Notes: generated by a model from the sequence alone, not told the origin. A stretch of DNA of 64,000 nucleotides from Psychrobacter luti (GCF_014192115.1 NZ_JACHXL010000001.1:248001-312000); one strand, 5' to 3'; positions 17,875 to 27,532 are shown, numbered from the stretch's first letter. Numbers and translations: made by a program.

Positions 17875-19575
17875 CTACAAAGCTTGTGGATTATCTAGCA
17901 TATGTTTTTCACGCAATTTTTGGCGTAGTATTTTGCCCACATTACTCTTTGGTAGCTCGCTGACAAATTCGATATGGCGTGGGCATTTATAGCCCGTTAA
18001 GTTGTCGATAGCGAACTCTTTGATGTCACTTTTGGTGACATTATTATCGGCAGGGACGATATAGATTTTGACAGCCTCACCTTGATGCTCATCAGGAATG
18101 CCGATGACCGCACATTCAACAATTCCTTTGCAATCAAGCATGACCGACTCGATTTCATTAGGAAAGACGTTAAAGCCTGAGACCAAAATCATGTCTTTTT
18201 TGCGATCAAGTAGGGTGATATAGCCCTTTTCATCCATGCTGATAATATCGCCCGTACGGAAGTAGCCATCTTTAGTAAAGTCGTTAGTATTGTCTTTATT
18301 AAAGTAGCCTGAAAACACATTTGGCCCCTTGATACACATCTCACCCGCCTGATTAACACCTACGTGCTTACCATTATCATCGGTAACTACAATATCTACG
18401 CTGGGGCCTGGGGTGCCAATGGTGCCATTAAACTGACGGTCGGTGATAATATTGTTGGTGCCGACGGCTACACATTCAGTCATTCCCCAACCTTCAATCA
18501 TCGGACAACCAGTGACTTTTAACCATCGCGCTGCTGTTTGTTCGGTCGCTGCCATGCCGCCTGCCTGCGAGATACGTAGCGAGCTAAAATCTAAGTCTTT
18601 AAAGTTTGGCTGATCAAGCAACCCTTTAAACAAGGTATTTACCGCAGGGAAAATATGGAACGGTTGTTTTGATAAGGTCTTGATAAATCCAGGCATATCA
18701 CGTGGATTAGGTATCAATATAAAAGTATAACCCGAACGCATACCGAGTAGGCTCAGCATAAAGGCGAAGATATGATATAGCGGTAACGCCATGACCATAT
18801 TGATATAAGCCTCGTTAATATCTGAAGTAATCGGGCGATACCACGCTTCTGACTGCATCGCAGCGGCAACGACATTGCGCTGAGTTAATATAGCACCTTT
18901 AGACAAGCCTGTCGTACCACCGGTATATTGCAAAATAGCTTTGTGTTGCAATGAAGTTTTTGGCGCTTGGAAAGGTAGGTTTTTACCTTTTTTTAGCACG
19001 TCAGGAAATTTGGTGACGTTGTATTTAGGATCATTAAGATTGTACTTTGGCACCAAGCGTTTAACCTGACGGATAACGGTATTGACCAAAATACCTTTTA
19101 GACCCATCATATCGCCCATTTTTGATAGGACAATACGCTTGATATCTGTCTCTTCAATGACTTGCTCAAGCGCTTGAGCAAAGTTATCAACCACAAAGAT
19201 AACCTGAGCGCCTGAATCATTTAATTGATGACGCAGCTCGCGACCGGTATACAGAGGGTTGATAGGCGTACAAACATAGCCTGCACGCAAAATACCAATC
19301 ATCGTTGGCAGATATTGTGGCACGTTTGGCATCATAAGCGCCACGACACTGCCTTTAGGAATACCTTGCGCTTGTAACCATGCGGCAACGGCAAGAGAGG
19401 CTTGATCAACATCGCCATACGTGTGGGTCACGCCCATACAGATGGTCATAGGATGCATACGAAAACGGTTAAAGCACTCTTCATATAGCTCTATAAGACT
19501 TTCGTATTGATCAGGATTGATGGTATTTGGTACGTTTGCTGGATATTGAGCAAGCCAAGGCTTATCAATGGTCAT
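17875..19575 (-). CDS. fadD: Long-chain fatty acyl-CoA ligase, copy 1
   Basis: ANL-superfamily ligase that activates fatty acids to acyl-CoA through an acyl-AMP intermediate. The 566 residues include the AMP-binding YTGGTTGLSKGA loop, the GWGMTE motif, the RTGDI adenine/ribose segment, the FACS-type DRKKDMILVSGFNVFPNEIE signature and the C-terminal catalytic lysine region (PKSNVGKILRQ). Start ATG 19575 has an AAGGA site. It is nearly identical in layout to the gene at 20277-21974, from which it is separated by 700 bp. Peripheral inner-membrane location is usual for FadD. Confidence 0.93.
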   Translation of the reverse strand: MTIDKPWLAQYPANVPNTINPDQYESLIELYEECFNRFRMHPMTICMGVTHTYGDVDQASLAVAAWLQAQGIPKGSVVALMMPNVPQYLPTMIGILRAGYVCTPINPLYTGRELRHQLNDSGAQVIFVVDNFAQALEQVIEETDIKRIVLSKMGDMMGLKGILVNTVIRQVKRLVPKYNLNDPKYNVTKFPDVLKKGKNLPFQAPKTSLQHKAILQYTGGTTGLSKGAILTQRNVVAAAMQSEAWYRPITSDINEAYINMVMALPLYHIFAFMLSLLGMRSGYTFILIPNPRDMPGFIKTLSKQPFHIFPAVNTLFKGLLDQPNFKDLDFSSLRISQAGGMAATEQTAARWLKVTGCPMIEGWGMTECVAVGTNNIITDRQFNGTIGTPGPSVDIVVTDDNGKHVGVNQAGEMCIKGPNVFSGYFNKDNTNDFTKDGYFRTGDIISMDEKGYITLLDRKKDMILVSGFNVFPNEIESVMLDCKGIVECAVIGIPDEHQGEAVKIYIVPADNNVTKSDIKEFAIDNLTGYKCPRHIEFVSELPKSNVGKILRQKLREKHMLDNPQAL

Positions 19576-20216
19576 ACTTAGCGTCCTTAAATGTGCGATA
19601 AGTTAAGGTTCTATAAAAAAGTAGTCACGTCCCTGTCAACAATACCATCATCGCCCTATCATCGATGGATTGCCGAGTGTTATCCTATTTATTCACAGAC
19701 TGCTAAAATACGGTGGCCTTTATACAAATATCATTGATTACAAGATTATTTAATTAAAAAATATTTAACTACCAAGAATTAGCACTTAAGTAGATTAAAC
19801 GGCTAGTGAGTGCTGTTAATACTAAAGTTAGTACTGAAAAAATATTATATCCAGACAAGGTTGGTCGATTAACCTCAGTTGAAGATACTATCAATATAAT
19901 TTAATAAATAATAGCGTAACATATTTTGGCAATACATTAACATAACTGCAATTGAATCTGTTATTCCTATACAAGAACTTATTAGTTTATAATTCAGTTT
20001 GATAAAACAAAAAAACTGTGTTGCAAGCTAAAGTAGATAAGTGGTTGCTAATATAAGATAAGAGGGCAGTCAAATAATCTAGTACATAGTACTACAAATA
20101 TAAGTTATTAATTTCAGTAAAAATGTCCTATAAAATTATTAATTTTATCTTAGTTTAGCTAACTGAGTAGTTACAAACCGCAAGGTTTTAGTAGTAAAGA
20201 GAAATGGTTAAAGCAT
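19576..20216. other. Long AT-rich gene-free region between the two fadD copies
   Basis: About 640 bp with no convincing open frame, tRNA or known RNA. It is clearly richer in A and T than the flanking genes and presumably holds the promoter of the 17875-19575 gene near its left end. A small palindrome AGTAC-ATA-GTACT lies near 20079-20093. I see nothing else. Confidence 0.55.
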
Positions 20217-20255
20217 AAAAAGAGCGCCCTATAGTGAAGATAGGGCGCTCTTTTT
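20217..20255 (-). terminator. Terminator after the second fadD copy
   Basis: Perfect 16-bp stem AAAAAGAGCGCCCTAT with ATAGGGCGCTCTTTTT and a 7-nt loop. It lies directly after the stop of the minus-strand ligase gene and is symmetric enough to work both ways. Confidence 0.92.
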
Positions 20256-20276
20256 ATGACTTCTTTATGAATAAGA

Positions 20277-21974
20277 TTAGCGCTGTGGATTATCAGCGAT
20301 GTGTTTCTCGCGCAGTTTTTGACGCAGTACTTTACCCACATTACTTTTTGGCAATTCAGTCACAAACTCGATATGACGCGGACATTTATAACCGGTCAAA
20401 TTATCTAGTGCAAATTCTTTAATAGAGTTTTTAGTGACATTGTTGTCCGCAGGGACGACATAGATTTTGACCGCTTCGCCTTGACGCTCATCAGGAATAC
20501 CGATAACCGCACAGTCAAGAATGCCCTTACAATCTAGCATGACTGATTCGATTTCGTTCGGGAAGACATTGAATCCCGAGACCAAAATCATGTCTTTTTT
20601 ACGGTCTAATAATCTAAAGTAGCCTTTTTCATCCATGCTGACGATATCGCCAGTACGGAAATAGCCATCTTTGGTAAAGTCATCACTACTGTCTCTATTC
20701 AGATAGCCTGAGGTGACGTTTGGACCTTTAACGCACATCTCGCCAGCTTGATTGACGCCAACACGATTGCCTTCATCATCGATGATGATGACATCAACGC
20801 TCGGGACAGGAACGCCAATCGTGCCATTAAACTTACGGTCAGTAATGACGTTGGCTGTACCGACAGCCACGCCTTCAGTCATACCCCAACCTTCAATCAT
20901 AGCGCAGCCAGTAACCTCTAGCCAGCGCGCTGCTGTTTGTTCGGTCGCCGCCATACCACCTGCTTGCGAGATACGCAGTGAGCTAAAATCAAGGTCTTTA
21001 AAGTTTGGATGATCGAGTAACCCTTTAAACAAGGTATTAACCGCTGGGAAGATATGAAAGGGCTGTTTTGATAAGGTTTTAATAAAGCCGGGAATATCGC
21101 GTGGATTGGGTACTAAGATGAAAGTATAGCCTGCACGCATACCTAATGAGCTCAGCATAAAGGCAAAAATATGATATAGCGGTAATGCCATCACCATATT
21201 AATATAAACCTCATTAATCTCTGAGGTAATAGGACGCGTCCACGCTTCTGACTGCATGGCTCCTGCGACGATATTACGCTGAGATAAAATGGCACCCTTA
21301 GATAAGCCCGTCGTACCACCGGTATATTGTAAAAAGGCTTTTTGATCCAATGACATCTTTGGCTTTTGGAAGGGCAAGTGCTTGCCTTTCTTTAGCACGT
21401 CTGGGAATTTAGTCACTTCATGCTTAGGGTCGTTGAGCTTGTATTTGGGCACCAAGCGTTTGACTTGACGGATAATGGTATTTACTAAAATACCTTTTAG
21501 ACCCATCATATCGCCCATTTTTGATAAGACAATACGTTTGATATTGGTCTCATCAATGACCTGCTCGAGCGCTTGAGCAAAATTATCAACCACAAAGATA
21601 ACCTGAGCGCCTGAGTCATTTAACTGATGACGCAGCTCGCGCCCCGTATATAGAGGGTTGACTGGCGTACAAACATAACCTGCGCGCAAAATACCAATCA
21701 TCGTTGGCAAATACTGCGGTACGTTTGGCATCATCAGTGCAACCACACTCCCTTGAGGAAGTCCTTGTGCCTGTAACCAAGCAGCAACCGCAAGAGATGC
21801 CTTATCAATGTCATCATAAGTATGGGTCACGCCCATACAGATACTCATTGGATGCAGACGAAAGCGGTCAAAGCACTCTTCATAGAGCTCCATGATGCTG
21901 CCATATCTATCGGGATCGATAGTTTTAGGCACACTCTTAGGATATTGGGCAAGCCAAGGTTTATTCAACGTCAT
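20277..21974 (-). CDS. fadD: Long-chain fatty acyl-CoA ligase, copy 2
   Basis: Paralog of the 17875-19575 product, 565 residues, collinear over the whole length with scattered conservative substitutions. All ANL motifs are intact: YTGGTTGLSKGA, GWGMTE, RTGDI, DRKKDMILVSGFNVFPNEIE and a C-terminal PKSNVGKVLRQ with the catalytic lysine. The start ATG 21974 follows AGGA, and the dozen bases before both copies (an AGGACGCT-containing leader) are alike, which supports tandem duplication. Pairs of FadD with different chain-length preference are known in related bacteria; the preference here cannot be read from sequence. Confidence 0.93.
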   Translation of the reverse strand: MTLNKPWLAQYPKSVPKTIDPDRYGSIMELYEECFDRFRLHPMSICMGVTHTYDDIDKASLAVAAWLQAQGLPQGSVVALMMPNVPQYLPTMIGILRAGYVCTPVNPLYTGRELRHQLNDSGAQVIFVVDNFAQALEQVIDETNIKRIVLSKMGDMMGLKGILVNTIIRQVKRLVPKYKLNDPKHEVTKFPDVLKKGKHLPFQKPKMSLDQKAFLQYTGGTTGLSKGAILSQRNIVAGAMQSEAWTRPITSEINEVYINMVMALPLYHIFAFMLSSLGMRAGYTFILVPNPRDIPGFIKTLSKQPFHIFPAVNTLFKGLLDHPNFKDLDFSSLRISQAGGMAATEQTAARWLEVTGCAMIEGWGMTEGVAVGTANVITDRKFNGTIGVPVPSVDVIIIDDEGNRVGVNQAGEMCVKGPNVTSGYLNRDSSDDFTKDGYFRTGDIVSMDEKGYFRLLDRKKDMILVSGFNVFPNEIESVMLDCKGILDCAVIGIPDERQGEAVKIYVVPADNNVTKNSIKEFALDNLTGYKCPRHIEFVTELPKSNVGKVLRQKLREKHIADNPQR

Positions 21975-22372
21975 AGTCAGCGTCCTGGAAGTTCAATTAA
22001 GTTTCTATCGTTAAGCAGTCATATCCGTGTCAATAAAAAAACCAGCGCTGACTTAAAACAATTGCCGCTGAGTTTGATAATATCCTTATCTATTGACGGA
22101 CTACCAATGTCTGTTGTTCAGTTTTGATGAATGATAAAAGCATCGGTTTTAAATGAATATGATCATCTTAAAAGTGACATTCAATTTTAAAGCGTTTTTA
22201 CCAATTATTCGCAACTAAAAAGTAATGTATCGTCCATATAATAATACATTTAAGCAATACATTAGCATGAATCTAAGTAAAGGCAATATTAGCATGAGCG
22301 TACTGCCCAGTACATATAAAATGCGGATAAATAAATTTATTAATTATGCAATAAATTTATGACCAACGGTCG
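21975..22372. other. Gene-free region upstream of fadD copy 2 and downstream of fetB
   Basis: About 400 bp, AT-rich, with no convincing gene. The right end holds two copies of the self-complementary stretch ATAAATTTAT (near 22329 and 22351). The fadD promoter should lie at the left end but no clear hexamers are seen. Confidence 0.5.
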
Positions 22373-23164
22373 TTATGGTAGGACGAACTGCTGTTTCTTA
22401 TTAAAAAATCGCCGATAAATCAGTAAAGCGCTTATCGTACAGCCAAGGGTGCTACTGACGCAGATTAAAAACATAGTTACAATCTGATAACGCACAGCTT
22501 GGGTGGGGTCTGCGCCCGCAAGTATTTGCCCAGTCATCATACCCGGTAAGCTGACAATGCCGACAACCAGCATCGAGTTTAAGGTGGGCGTCATGCCATT
22601 GATGATAGCCGCTCGTATTTGTTCGTGTACCGCTTCAAATGGTTTGGCAGAGAGGCTTAGCATCATCTCGATGCGCCCTTGTTGCCCATGTAGGTTTTCG
22701 ATAAGCTGGTTGCTGGTCAAGGAGATGGCGGTCAAGGAATTACCAAGTATTAAGCCGAGTATAGGAATGATAAATTGCGGTGTATACCAAGGCTGCACTT
22801 GTAAAATAAGGCTAATAGCGATGACCGTAACCAATACTGCTGATGTACTGACAGCGATTAACGTATCAACTAACAGACCTTTATAAGTGCGTTTAACCCG
22901 ATTTTTGGCAGCGCTACCAGCAATCAAAGTCATGATGGTCAAAATAATTAGGACTTCGTACCATTGTTCCCGAGCAAAAATCCATGCCAATATTAGCCCG
23001 ATAAAGCTAAGCTGTATCACTGTACGGAGGGCTGCAATGACAAGTGTTTTGGTCAATCTTAGATGTAAAAACCATGACACGAGCAGCACGATGATAATCA
23101 AACTGCTGGCAAGCGCAATATCAGCATAAGTCAGTACGATTTGCATGTTATCTGTACTCATCAC
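22373..23164 (-). CDS. fetB: ABC exporter permease, FetB/YbbM family (UPF0014)
   Basis: Inner-membrane permease of 263 residues with about seven hydrophobic segments and the family blocks AALRTVIQLSFIGLIL near residues 41-56, IPILGLILGNSLTAISL, and LPGMMTGQILAGADP. Relatives in E. coli (FetB) export iron and protect against oxidative stress. It is the last gene of a three-gene minus-strand operon, 23 nt after the ATPase gene, so the pair forms one transporter. The iron substrate is family knowledge, not visible here. Confidence 0.88.
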   Translation of the reverse strand: MMSTDNMQIVLTYADIALASSLIIIVLLVSWFLHLRLTKTLVIAALRTVIQLSFIGLILAWIFAREQWYEVLIILTIMTLIAGSAAKNRVKRTYKGLLVDTLIAVSTSAVLVTVIAISLILQVQPWYTPQFIIPILGLILGNSLTAISLTSNQLIENLHGQQGRIEMMLSLSAKPFEAVHEQIRAAIINGMTPTLNSMLVVGIVSLPGMMTGQILAGADPTQAVRYQIVTMFLICVSSTLGCTISALLIYRRFFNKKQQFVLP

Positions 23165-23187
23165 GGGAGCTCGTTATAAAGGCAAAG

Positions 23188-23985
23188 TTAATCTACTTTG
23201 GTTAAGACGCCTGCTTGCATATGCCAATGCTTATCTGCTAATGGCATAATATCGTGCGTGTCATGAGTCACCCACAGTAATGTGCGCATCGATTCACGAC
23301 GTAGCCAGCTGATAAGCAAATGCACAAGTTTCGCCGACGTATCGACATCTAAGGCTGCAGTAGGTTCATCCAATAACAATACTTGCGGGTTTAATTGTAA
23401 TAAACGCAGCGTATTGACCAGTTGCCGTTCGCCACCTGATAAAGTGTTGGCGTCTTGTTGTAAGAAGTCAGGGGTGCGCTCTAAATACTCAAGCTGCTCG
23501 ATATGCCAGTCGATATTAAAGTGCTTTTGTTGATGGCGTGCTAAGCGATAGGGTAATTGCAAGTTATCAATGACGCTGCCTTCTAGTAATTGAGGCTGCT
23601 GCGCGAGAAGGGCAACCTGCGAGCGCCAATGCATGGGTGCTATTTCATGAATGCTATCACGAGTATCCCTATTTTTCGCATCGCTTTGTAGACAAACGTC
23701 GCCGGTTGTCATAGGCAGCAGCCCTGCTAGTACGCGCAATAAGACAGACTTGCCACTGCCAGAAGCGCCCGTCAAAACCGTCACTTGCCCAGCCAGTAAT
23801 GTACCACTGGCACCACTTATCAATGCACGGTTATTAATGGATAAAGCATCGTCGGAAGCTGAACTCTTCTGTCTTTTTGTGAACCATCGGCGGTAAGTAG
23901 GGAGCGGAGTCGCACGCTTGCTATGGACCCAAATATCTTCAAATACTAGCATAAAAGCCTTATTATCCGTCTTATTGGCGCTCAT
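23188..23985 (-). CDS. fetA: ABC exporter ATP-binding protein, FetA/YbbL-like
   Basis: ATPase partner of the adjacent permease, 265 residues. Walker A is GASGSGKS, the signature is LSGGERQL, Walker B is VLLLDEPTAALD, and the switch histidine lies in WVTHDTHD. An additional basic insertion of about 20 residues (KRATPLPTYRRWFTKRQK) precedes the usual first strand. The gene lies 20 nt after the thioesterase gene and 23 nt before fetB, so all three are probably one transcript. A second in-frame ATG at 23952 is possible, but the longer form is kept. Confidence 0.88.
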   Translation of the reverse strand: MSANKTDNKAFMLVFEDIWVHSKRATPLPTYRRWFTKRQKSSASDDALSINNRALISGASGTLLAGQVTVLTGASGSGKSVLLRVLAGLLPMTTGDVCLQSDAKNRDTRDSIHEIAPMHWRSQVALLAQQPQLLEGSVIDNLQLPYRLARHQQKHFNIDWHIEQLEYLERTPDFLQQDANTLSGGERQLVNTLRLLQLNPQVLLLDEPTAALDVDTSAKLVHLLISWLRRESMRTLLWVTHDTHDIMPLADKHWHMQAGVLTKVD

Positions 23986-24005
23986 AGACTATTCGTTCAA
24001 TCGTT

Positions 24006-24608
24006 TTATTTGCCAGCGTGTTGTATGAGCGCTTGCTCAATGGTCTCGCGTAATTTTTGCGGTACGCGAATAGGACGCATAGGTGCACTATGGTTGGCAG
24101 TCGCATCAGAACCAGAATCAGATATAGAAGCTGGCGTGATTTGATTTTGTACGCAAGCGATAACGATTTTAGTGCTGCTTAACAAGGTATTGTTAGAATA
24201 ATTGCTGTTTGAAACAGCAGTGTTTGCCTGAGCATCATCATTTGCATCTACAGTTGGCATTGAGCGATGAATGCTTTGATAAAATACAATACTGGCAGGT
24301 TTTAATTCGACCTTATCGATACGTACATTAATGACTTCATCTAATAGAATGGCTTTTTTGTATTGCAGGTCTGCTTGGCTGACGACAAAATGCTGAATCT
24401 CACCATCATCGGTCTGCAAAAAATAGCCATTTAAACCAAGCTTGGTAAACCAATCACGGCGACAGTTTTCAAAGAATACTAAATGATTGGCATGGTAAAC
24501 TATGCCGCCCGCATCAGTATGGTTAATATATACATTATAATCAGTGGCAAATAGCGGTGTGCTTGCGCTAATAGGTGGTGTATGGGTATTTTTATTCATA
24601 ATTGTCAT
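24006..24608 (-). CDS. YbgC/FadM-type acyl-CoA thioesterase with an inserted loop
   Basis: Hotdog-fold 4-hydroxybenzoyl-CoA thioesterase family, 200 residues. The active-site block is clear: HTDAGGIVYHANHLVFFENCRRDWF, with the conserved aspartate in TDAGG. Family members are about 130-150 residues; here a Ser/Asn/Ala-rich stretch of about 35 residues is inserted around residues 117-150, between two core strands, and the C-terminal tail is extended. It would hydrolyse short or long acyl-CoA thioesters in the cytoplasm. It is the first gene of an operon with fetA and fetB, an unusual partnership. A tol-pal neighbourhood, usual for ybgC, is absent. Confidence 0.85.
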   Translation of the reverse strand: MTIMNKNTHTPPISASTPLFATDYNVYINHTDAGGIVYHANHLVFFENCRRDWFTKLGLNGYFLQTDDGEIQHFVVSQADLQYKKAILLDEVINVRIDKVELKPASIVFYQSIHRSMPTVDANDDAQANTAVSNSNYSNNTLLSSTKIVIACVQNQITPASISDSGSDATANHSAPMRPIRVPQKLRETIEQALIQHAGK

Positions 24609-24832
24609 AATGTTGCTCAGTAAATTTACTTAATAATTTATTTTTAGGGTTTAAATATTTATAGATATGGTTATAAAAATAAAAAAATCGATAACGCATC
24701 TGTGGCTGTTTTTAACAGCTACTCTATCGTAAGAGATAAGGGCGTGCAACAGATAGCCTTGCTGATGTCTGTTATCATAAACCTTTATATATTGCCGCTC
24801 TGCTTTATTTTATAGCCGCACTATTTAATGGT

Positions 24833-24849
24833 TACACTTTTAAAGTGTA
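24833..24849. promoter_or_regulatory. Perfect palindrome upstream of xth
   Basis: TACACTTT-T-AAAGTGTA, 8+1+8 bp with no mismatch, about 68 bp before the xth start in the 308-bp divergent region (24609-24916) between the thioesterase operon and xth. Size and symmetry fit a dimeric regulator operator, or a small hairpin. The rest of the region shows only weak inverted repeats near 24749-24776. Confidence 0.5.
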
Positions 24850-24916
24850 GGTCGTTTAAATAGCAATACTCTTTTATAGCAGTATTTTGTTTTAATTCAT
24901 TAGTATAGGACAGTTT

Positions 24917-25741
24917 ATGACCCGTTTTGTCAGTTTTAATATCAATGGTATCCGCGCTCGTCAACACCAGCTAGAGGCGGTGCGAGAGGTAATCGACCCT
25001 GATGTAATGGGTTTGCAAGAAACCAAGGTGCATGATGAGCAATTTCCACTCGAAAATGTCGAGAGCTTGGGTTATCACGTCGAGTACTTTGGTCAAAAAG
25101 CGCATTATGGCGTGGCGTTATTATCGAAAGTTGCGCCTATTTTTGTGCAAAAAGGCTTTCCGAGTGAAGATGCAGAGGCGCAAAAACGCTTTATCCATGC
25201 GCGTTATGTATTTGATGGACGTGAAGTGGATGTGCTTAACGGTTATTTCCCGCAAGGAGAGAGCCAAGATCATCCGACCAAATTTCCTATGAAGCGTGCT
25301 TATTATGCAGATTTGATGACCTATATCGATACGCTAAAAGCAGAAGGGCGTTCGCTGATTATTATGGGTGATATGAATATTGCCCCAGAAGATACCGATA
25401 TTGGTATCGGTGAGGTCAATGCAAAACGCTGGCTGAAAAATAGAAAGACTTCGTTTTTACCTGAAGAGCGTGAATGGTATAGTGACTTGATGTCACGCGA
25501 GCTGACCGATACTTATCGTCTGCATTATCCAGAGAGTACCGAATTATATAGCTGGTTTGATTATCGCAGTCGCGGCTTTAATGATGAGCCTAAACGTGGA
25601 CTGCGTATCGATCACATTTTATGTACGGCAGATCTGATAGACAGCTGCGTCGATGCAGGTATTAGTTATGAGCTGCGCGGCATGGAAAAACCCTCTGATC
25701 ATGCGCCAATTTGGGCAGCGTTTGACCTAAGTAAAGTATAA
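24917..25741 (+). CDS. xth: Exodeoxyribonuclease III
   Basis: EEP-superfamily AP endonuclease/3'-5' exonuclease of base excision repair, 274 residues. Family blocks are present in order: [19 protein letters not shown] with the metal-binding glutamate, [32 protein letters not shown], the RSRGFN stretch, RIDHIL and the final SDHAPIW with the catalytic histidine. ATG 24917 follows AGGA. The gene stands alone between a divergent promoter region and argJ. Confidence 0.95.
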   Translation: MTRFVSFNINGIRARQHQLEAVREVIDPDVMGLQETKVHDEQFPLENVESLGYHVEYFGQKAHYGVALLSKVAPIFVQKGFPSEDAEAQKRFIHARYVFDGREVDVLNGYFPQGESQDHPTKFPMKRAYYADLMTYIDTLKAEGRSLIIMGDMNIAPEDTDIGIGEVNAKRWLKNRKTSFLPEEREWYSDLMSRELTDTYRLHYPESTELYSWFDYRSRGFNDEPKRGLRIDHILCTADLIDSCVDAGISYELRGMEKPSDHAPIWAAFDLSKV

Positions 25742-25865
25742 TAACTTGATTACTAACATCATGTTTTTAACAGCAGGCTTTACAACCAAGAGTGTACAAC
25801 TAAGATTTTATAAAGATAACTTATAACCAATAAATAATGCATCAGCATTGATGAATAAGGATTGA

Positions 25866-27092
25866 ATGATGGCTGTCGGCAACGTTGCAATACCCAATAC
25901 GATTTATCCTATTGATGGGATTAAACTAAGCGCCACCGCTGCAGGCGTGCGCTACAAAGACCGCGATGATTTGGTAGTGATTGAAATTGCTGATAGCGCC
26001 AACACTGCGGTTGTGACTACTAGAAATACCTTTTGTGCTGCGCCGGTGCGCGTTTTACGTGAACACTTTGCTAAAGCCAGCCCGCGTTATTTAATCACCA
26101 ATACGGGTAATGCCAATGCTGGTACGGGCGCTGATGGTAAACGCCGCGCGCTTGATATCTGTGGCGCTCTAGCTGCTAAAGCTGGCGTGGATGTCAGTAC
26201 TGTTTTGCCATTTTCGACAGGGGTGATAGGCGAGCCACTAAACAGTGAAGCGGTTATCGCAGGCTTAGACAATGCCTTAGCTAATTTGGCTGCTGATAAT
26301 TGGCTGGTCGCGGCCAATGGTATCCGTACGACAGATACCATTCCAAAGCTTGCCAGTGAAAAGGTTGATGTCGATGCTATCAGCTATCATGTTACAGGCA
26401 TGTCAAAAGGCTCGGGCATGATACGCCCCAATATGGCGACCATGCTGGGCTATGTAGCCACTGATGCCAATATCGCCGCTGATTTATTGCAAGAAATGCT
26501 TAGCAAGATTAATGAGCAATCCTTTAACCGCATTACTGTCGATGGTGATACCTCAACCAACGATTGCTGCGTCTTAATTGCAACCGGAACAGCGAGCTCG
26601 GAGATTATTGATAGCCCAGAGCATCCGCATTATCAGCCGATATTTGACGCCTTAAAGTCAGTGTTTGTACGTTTGGCACAATTGATTGTACGAGATGGGG
26701 AAGGTGCCACCAAGTTTATGACGGTAAAAGTCACGGGTGGCTATACCACGCAAGAATGTTGCGATGTGGCGTATGCGGTTGCCCATTCACCACTGGTCAA
26801 GACAGCCTTTTTTGCCAGTGATGCCAACTGGGGTCGTATCTTAGCAGCGGTTGGTTATGCGGGTATCGACGACCTTGATACCGAGCAAGTCGATGTTTAT
26901 CTAGATGAAGTGATGATTTGTCAAAATGGTGGCGTGGCTCCGAGTTATACGGAAGCGGCTGGCAAAGAGGTTATGAGTCGTCCTGAGATTACTATTCATA
27001 TTGATTTGGCACGCGGTGATGCTCACGATACCGTTTATACCTGCGATTTATCTTACGATTACGTCAAAATAAACGCGGATTATCGTAGCTAA
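25866..27092 (+). CDS. argJ: Glutamate N-acetyltransferase/amino-acid acetyltransferase
   Basis: ArgJ moves the acetyl group from N-acetylornithine to glutamate in the cyclic arginine pathway, and in bifunctional forms also uses acetyl-CoA. It is made as a precursor that cuts itself before a threonine; the site is visible in KGSGMIRPNMATML, with the nucleophile Thr192. The N-terminal FCAAPV and NTGNANA blocks and the C-terminal DANWGRILAAVGYAG block are typical. Length 408 is normal. Start is ATG 25866 or the adjacent ATG 25869, behind AAGG. Whether this enzyme is mono- or bifunctional cannot be judged without checking for argA and argE elsewhere. Confidence 0.95.
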   Translation: MMAVGNVAIPNTIYPIDGIKLSATAAGVRYKDRDDLVVIEIADSANTAVVTTRNTFCAAPVRVLREHFAKASPRYLITNTGNANAGTGADGKRRALDICGALAAKAGVDVSTVLPFSTGVIGEPLNSEAVIAGLDNALANLAADNWLVAANGIRTTDTIPKLASEKVDVDAISYHVTGMSKGSGMIRPNMATMLGYVATDANIAADLLQEMLSKINEQSFNRITVDGDTSTNDCCVLIATGTASSEIIDSPEHPHYQPIFDALKSVFVRLAQLIVRDGEGATKFMTVKVTGGYTTQECCDVAYAVAHSPLVKTAFFASDANWGRILAAVGYAGIDDLDTEQVDVYLDEVMICQNGGVAPSYTEAAGKEVMSRPEITIHIDLARGDAHDTVYTCDLSYDYVKINADYRS

Positions 27093-27113
27093 AAATCATT
27101 TATATTTTTATAC

Positions 27114-27150
27114 AAACGCTCAAAGCTGAAATGGTTTTGAGCGTTTTTTT
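27114..27150 (+). terminator. Rho-independent terminator after argJ
   Basis: Stem AAACGCTCAAA with TTTTGAGCGTTT (one end slip) and a loop of about 10 nt, followed by eight T residues. Confidence 0.88.
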
Positions 27151-27532
27151 TATGTCCAATACCGAATTATTCAATACTGCGATTTCTCTCATTAATAAAT
27201 CACTGTTAATAAAAGTCCATGAATAAAAACCGTTTATTAACATCAGTTGCAAAAGCTGACGTTACGTTACAAAGCAGTTATAGAGGCTAAGGGGTTCGAC
27301 GACTTATACTAGCTGCAGTAAACAATAGGCGGTACTGATGGAGATTGGGTTATTTAACTTGAATCGAGTTTGTCTTAATTTTATAGCTTTAACTCTATAG
27401 TTAGAGTGGATTTAAAACTGAGACTTTCATTCACAGTATCTTCATAAATGCCTACTACCTTTTGAATAATGACAATTGATTAAAATGAGTTCAAAAGGTA
27501 ATGATTAATACTAATAAACTGAGGATTTAATA
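27151..27532. other. Gene-free region before the DUF4377 lipoprotein gene
   Basis: About 380 bp without a convincing gene. A possible promoter is TTGATT at 27476-27481 with TAATGA at 27499-27504, spacing 17 bp, just ahead of the lipoprotein gene; it is weak. Confidence 0.4.
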
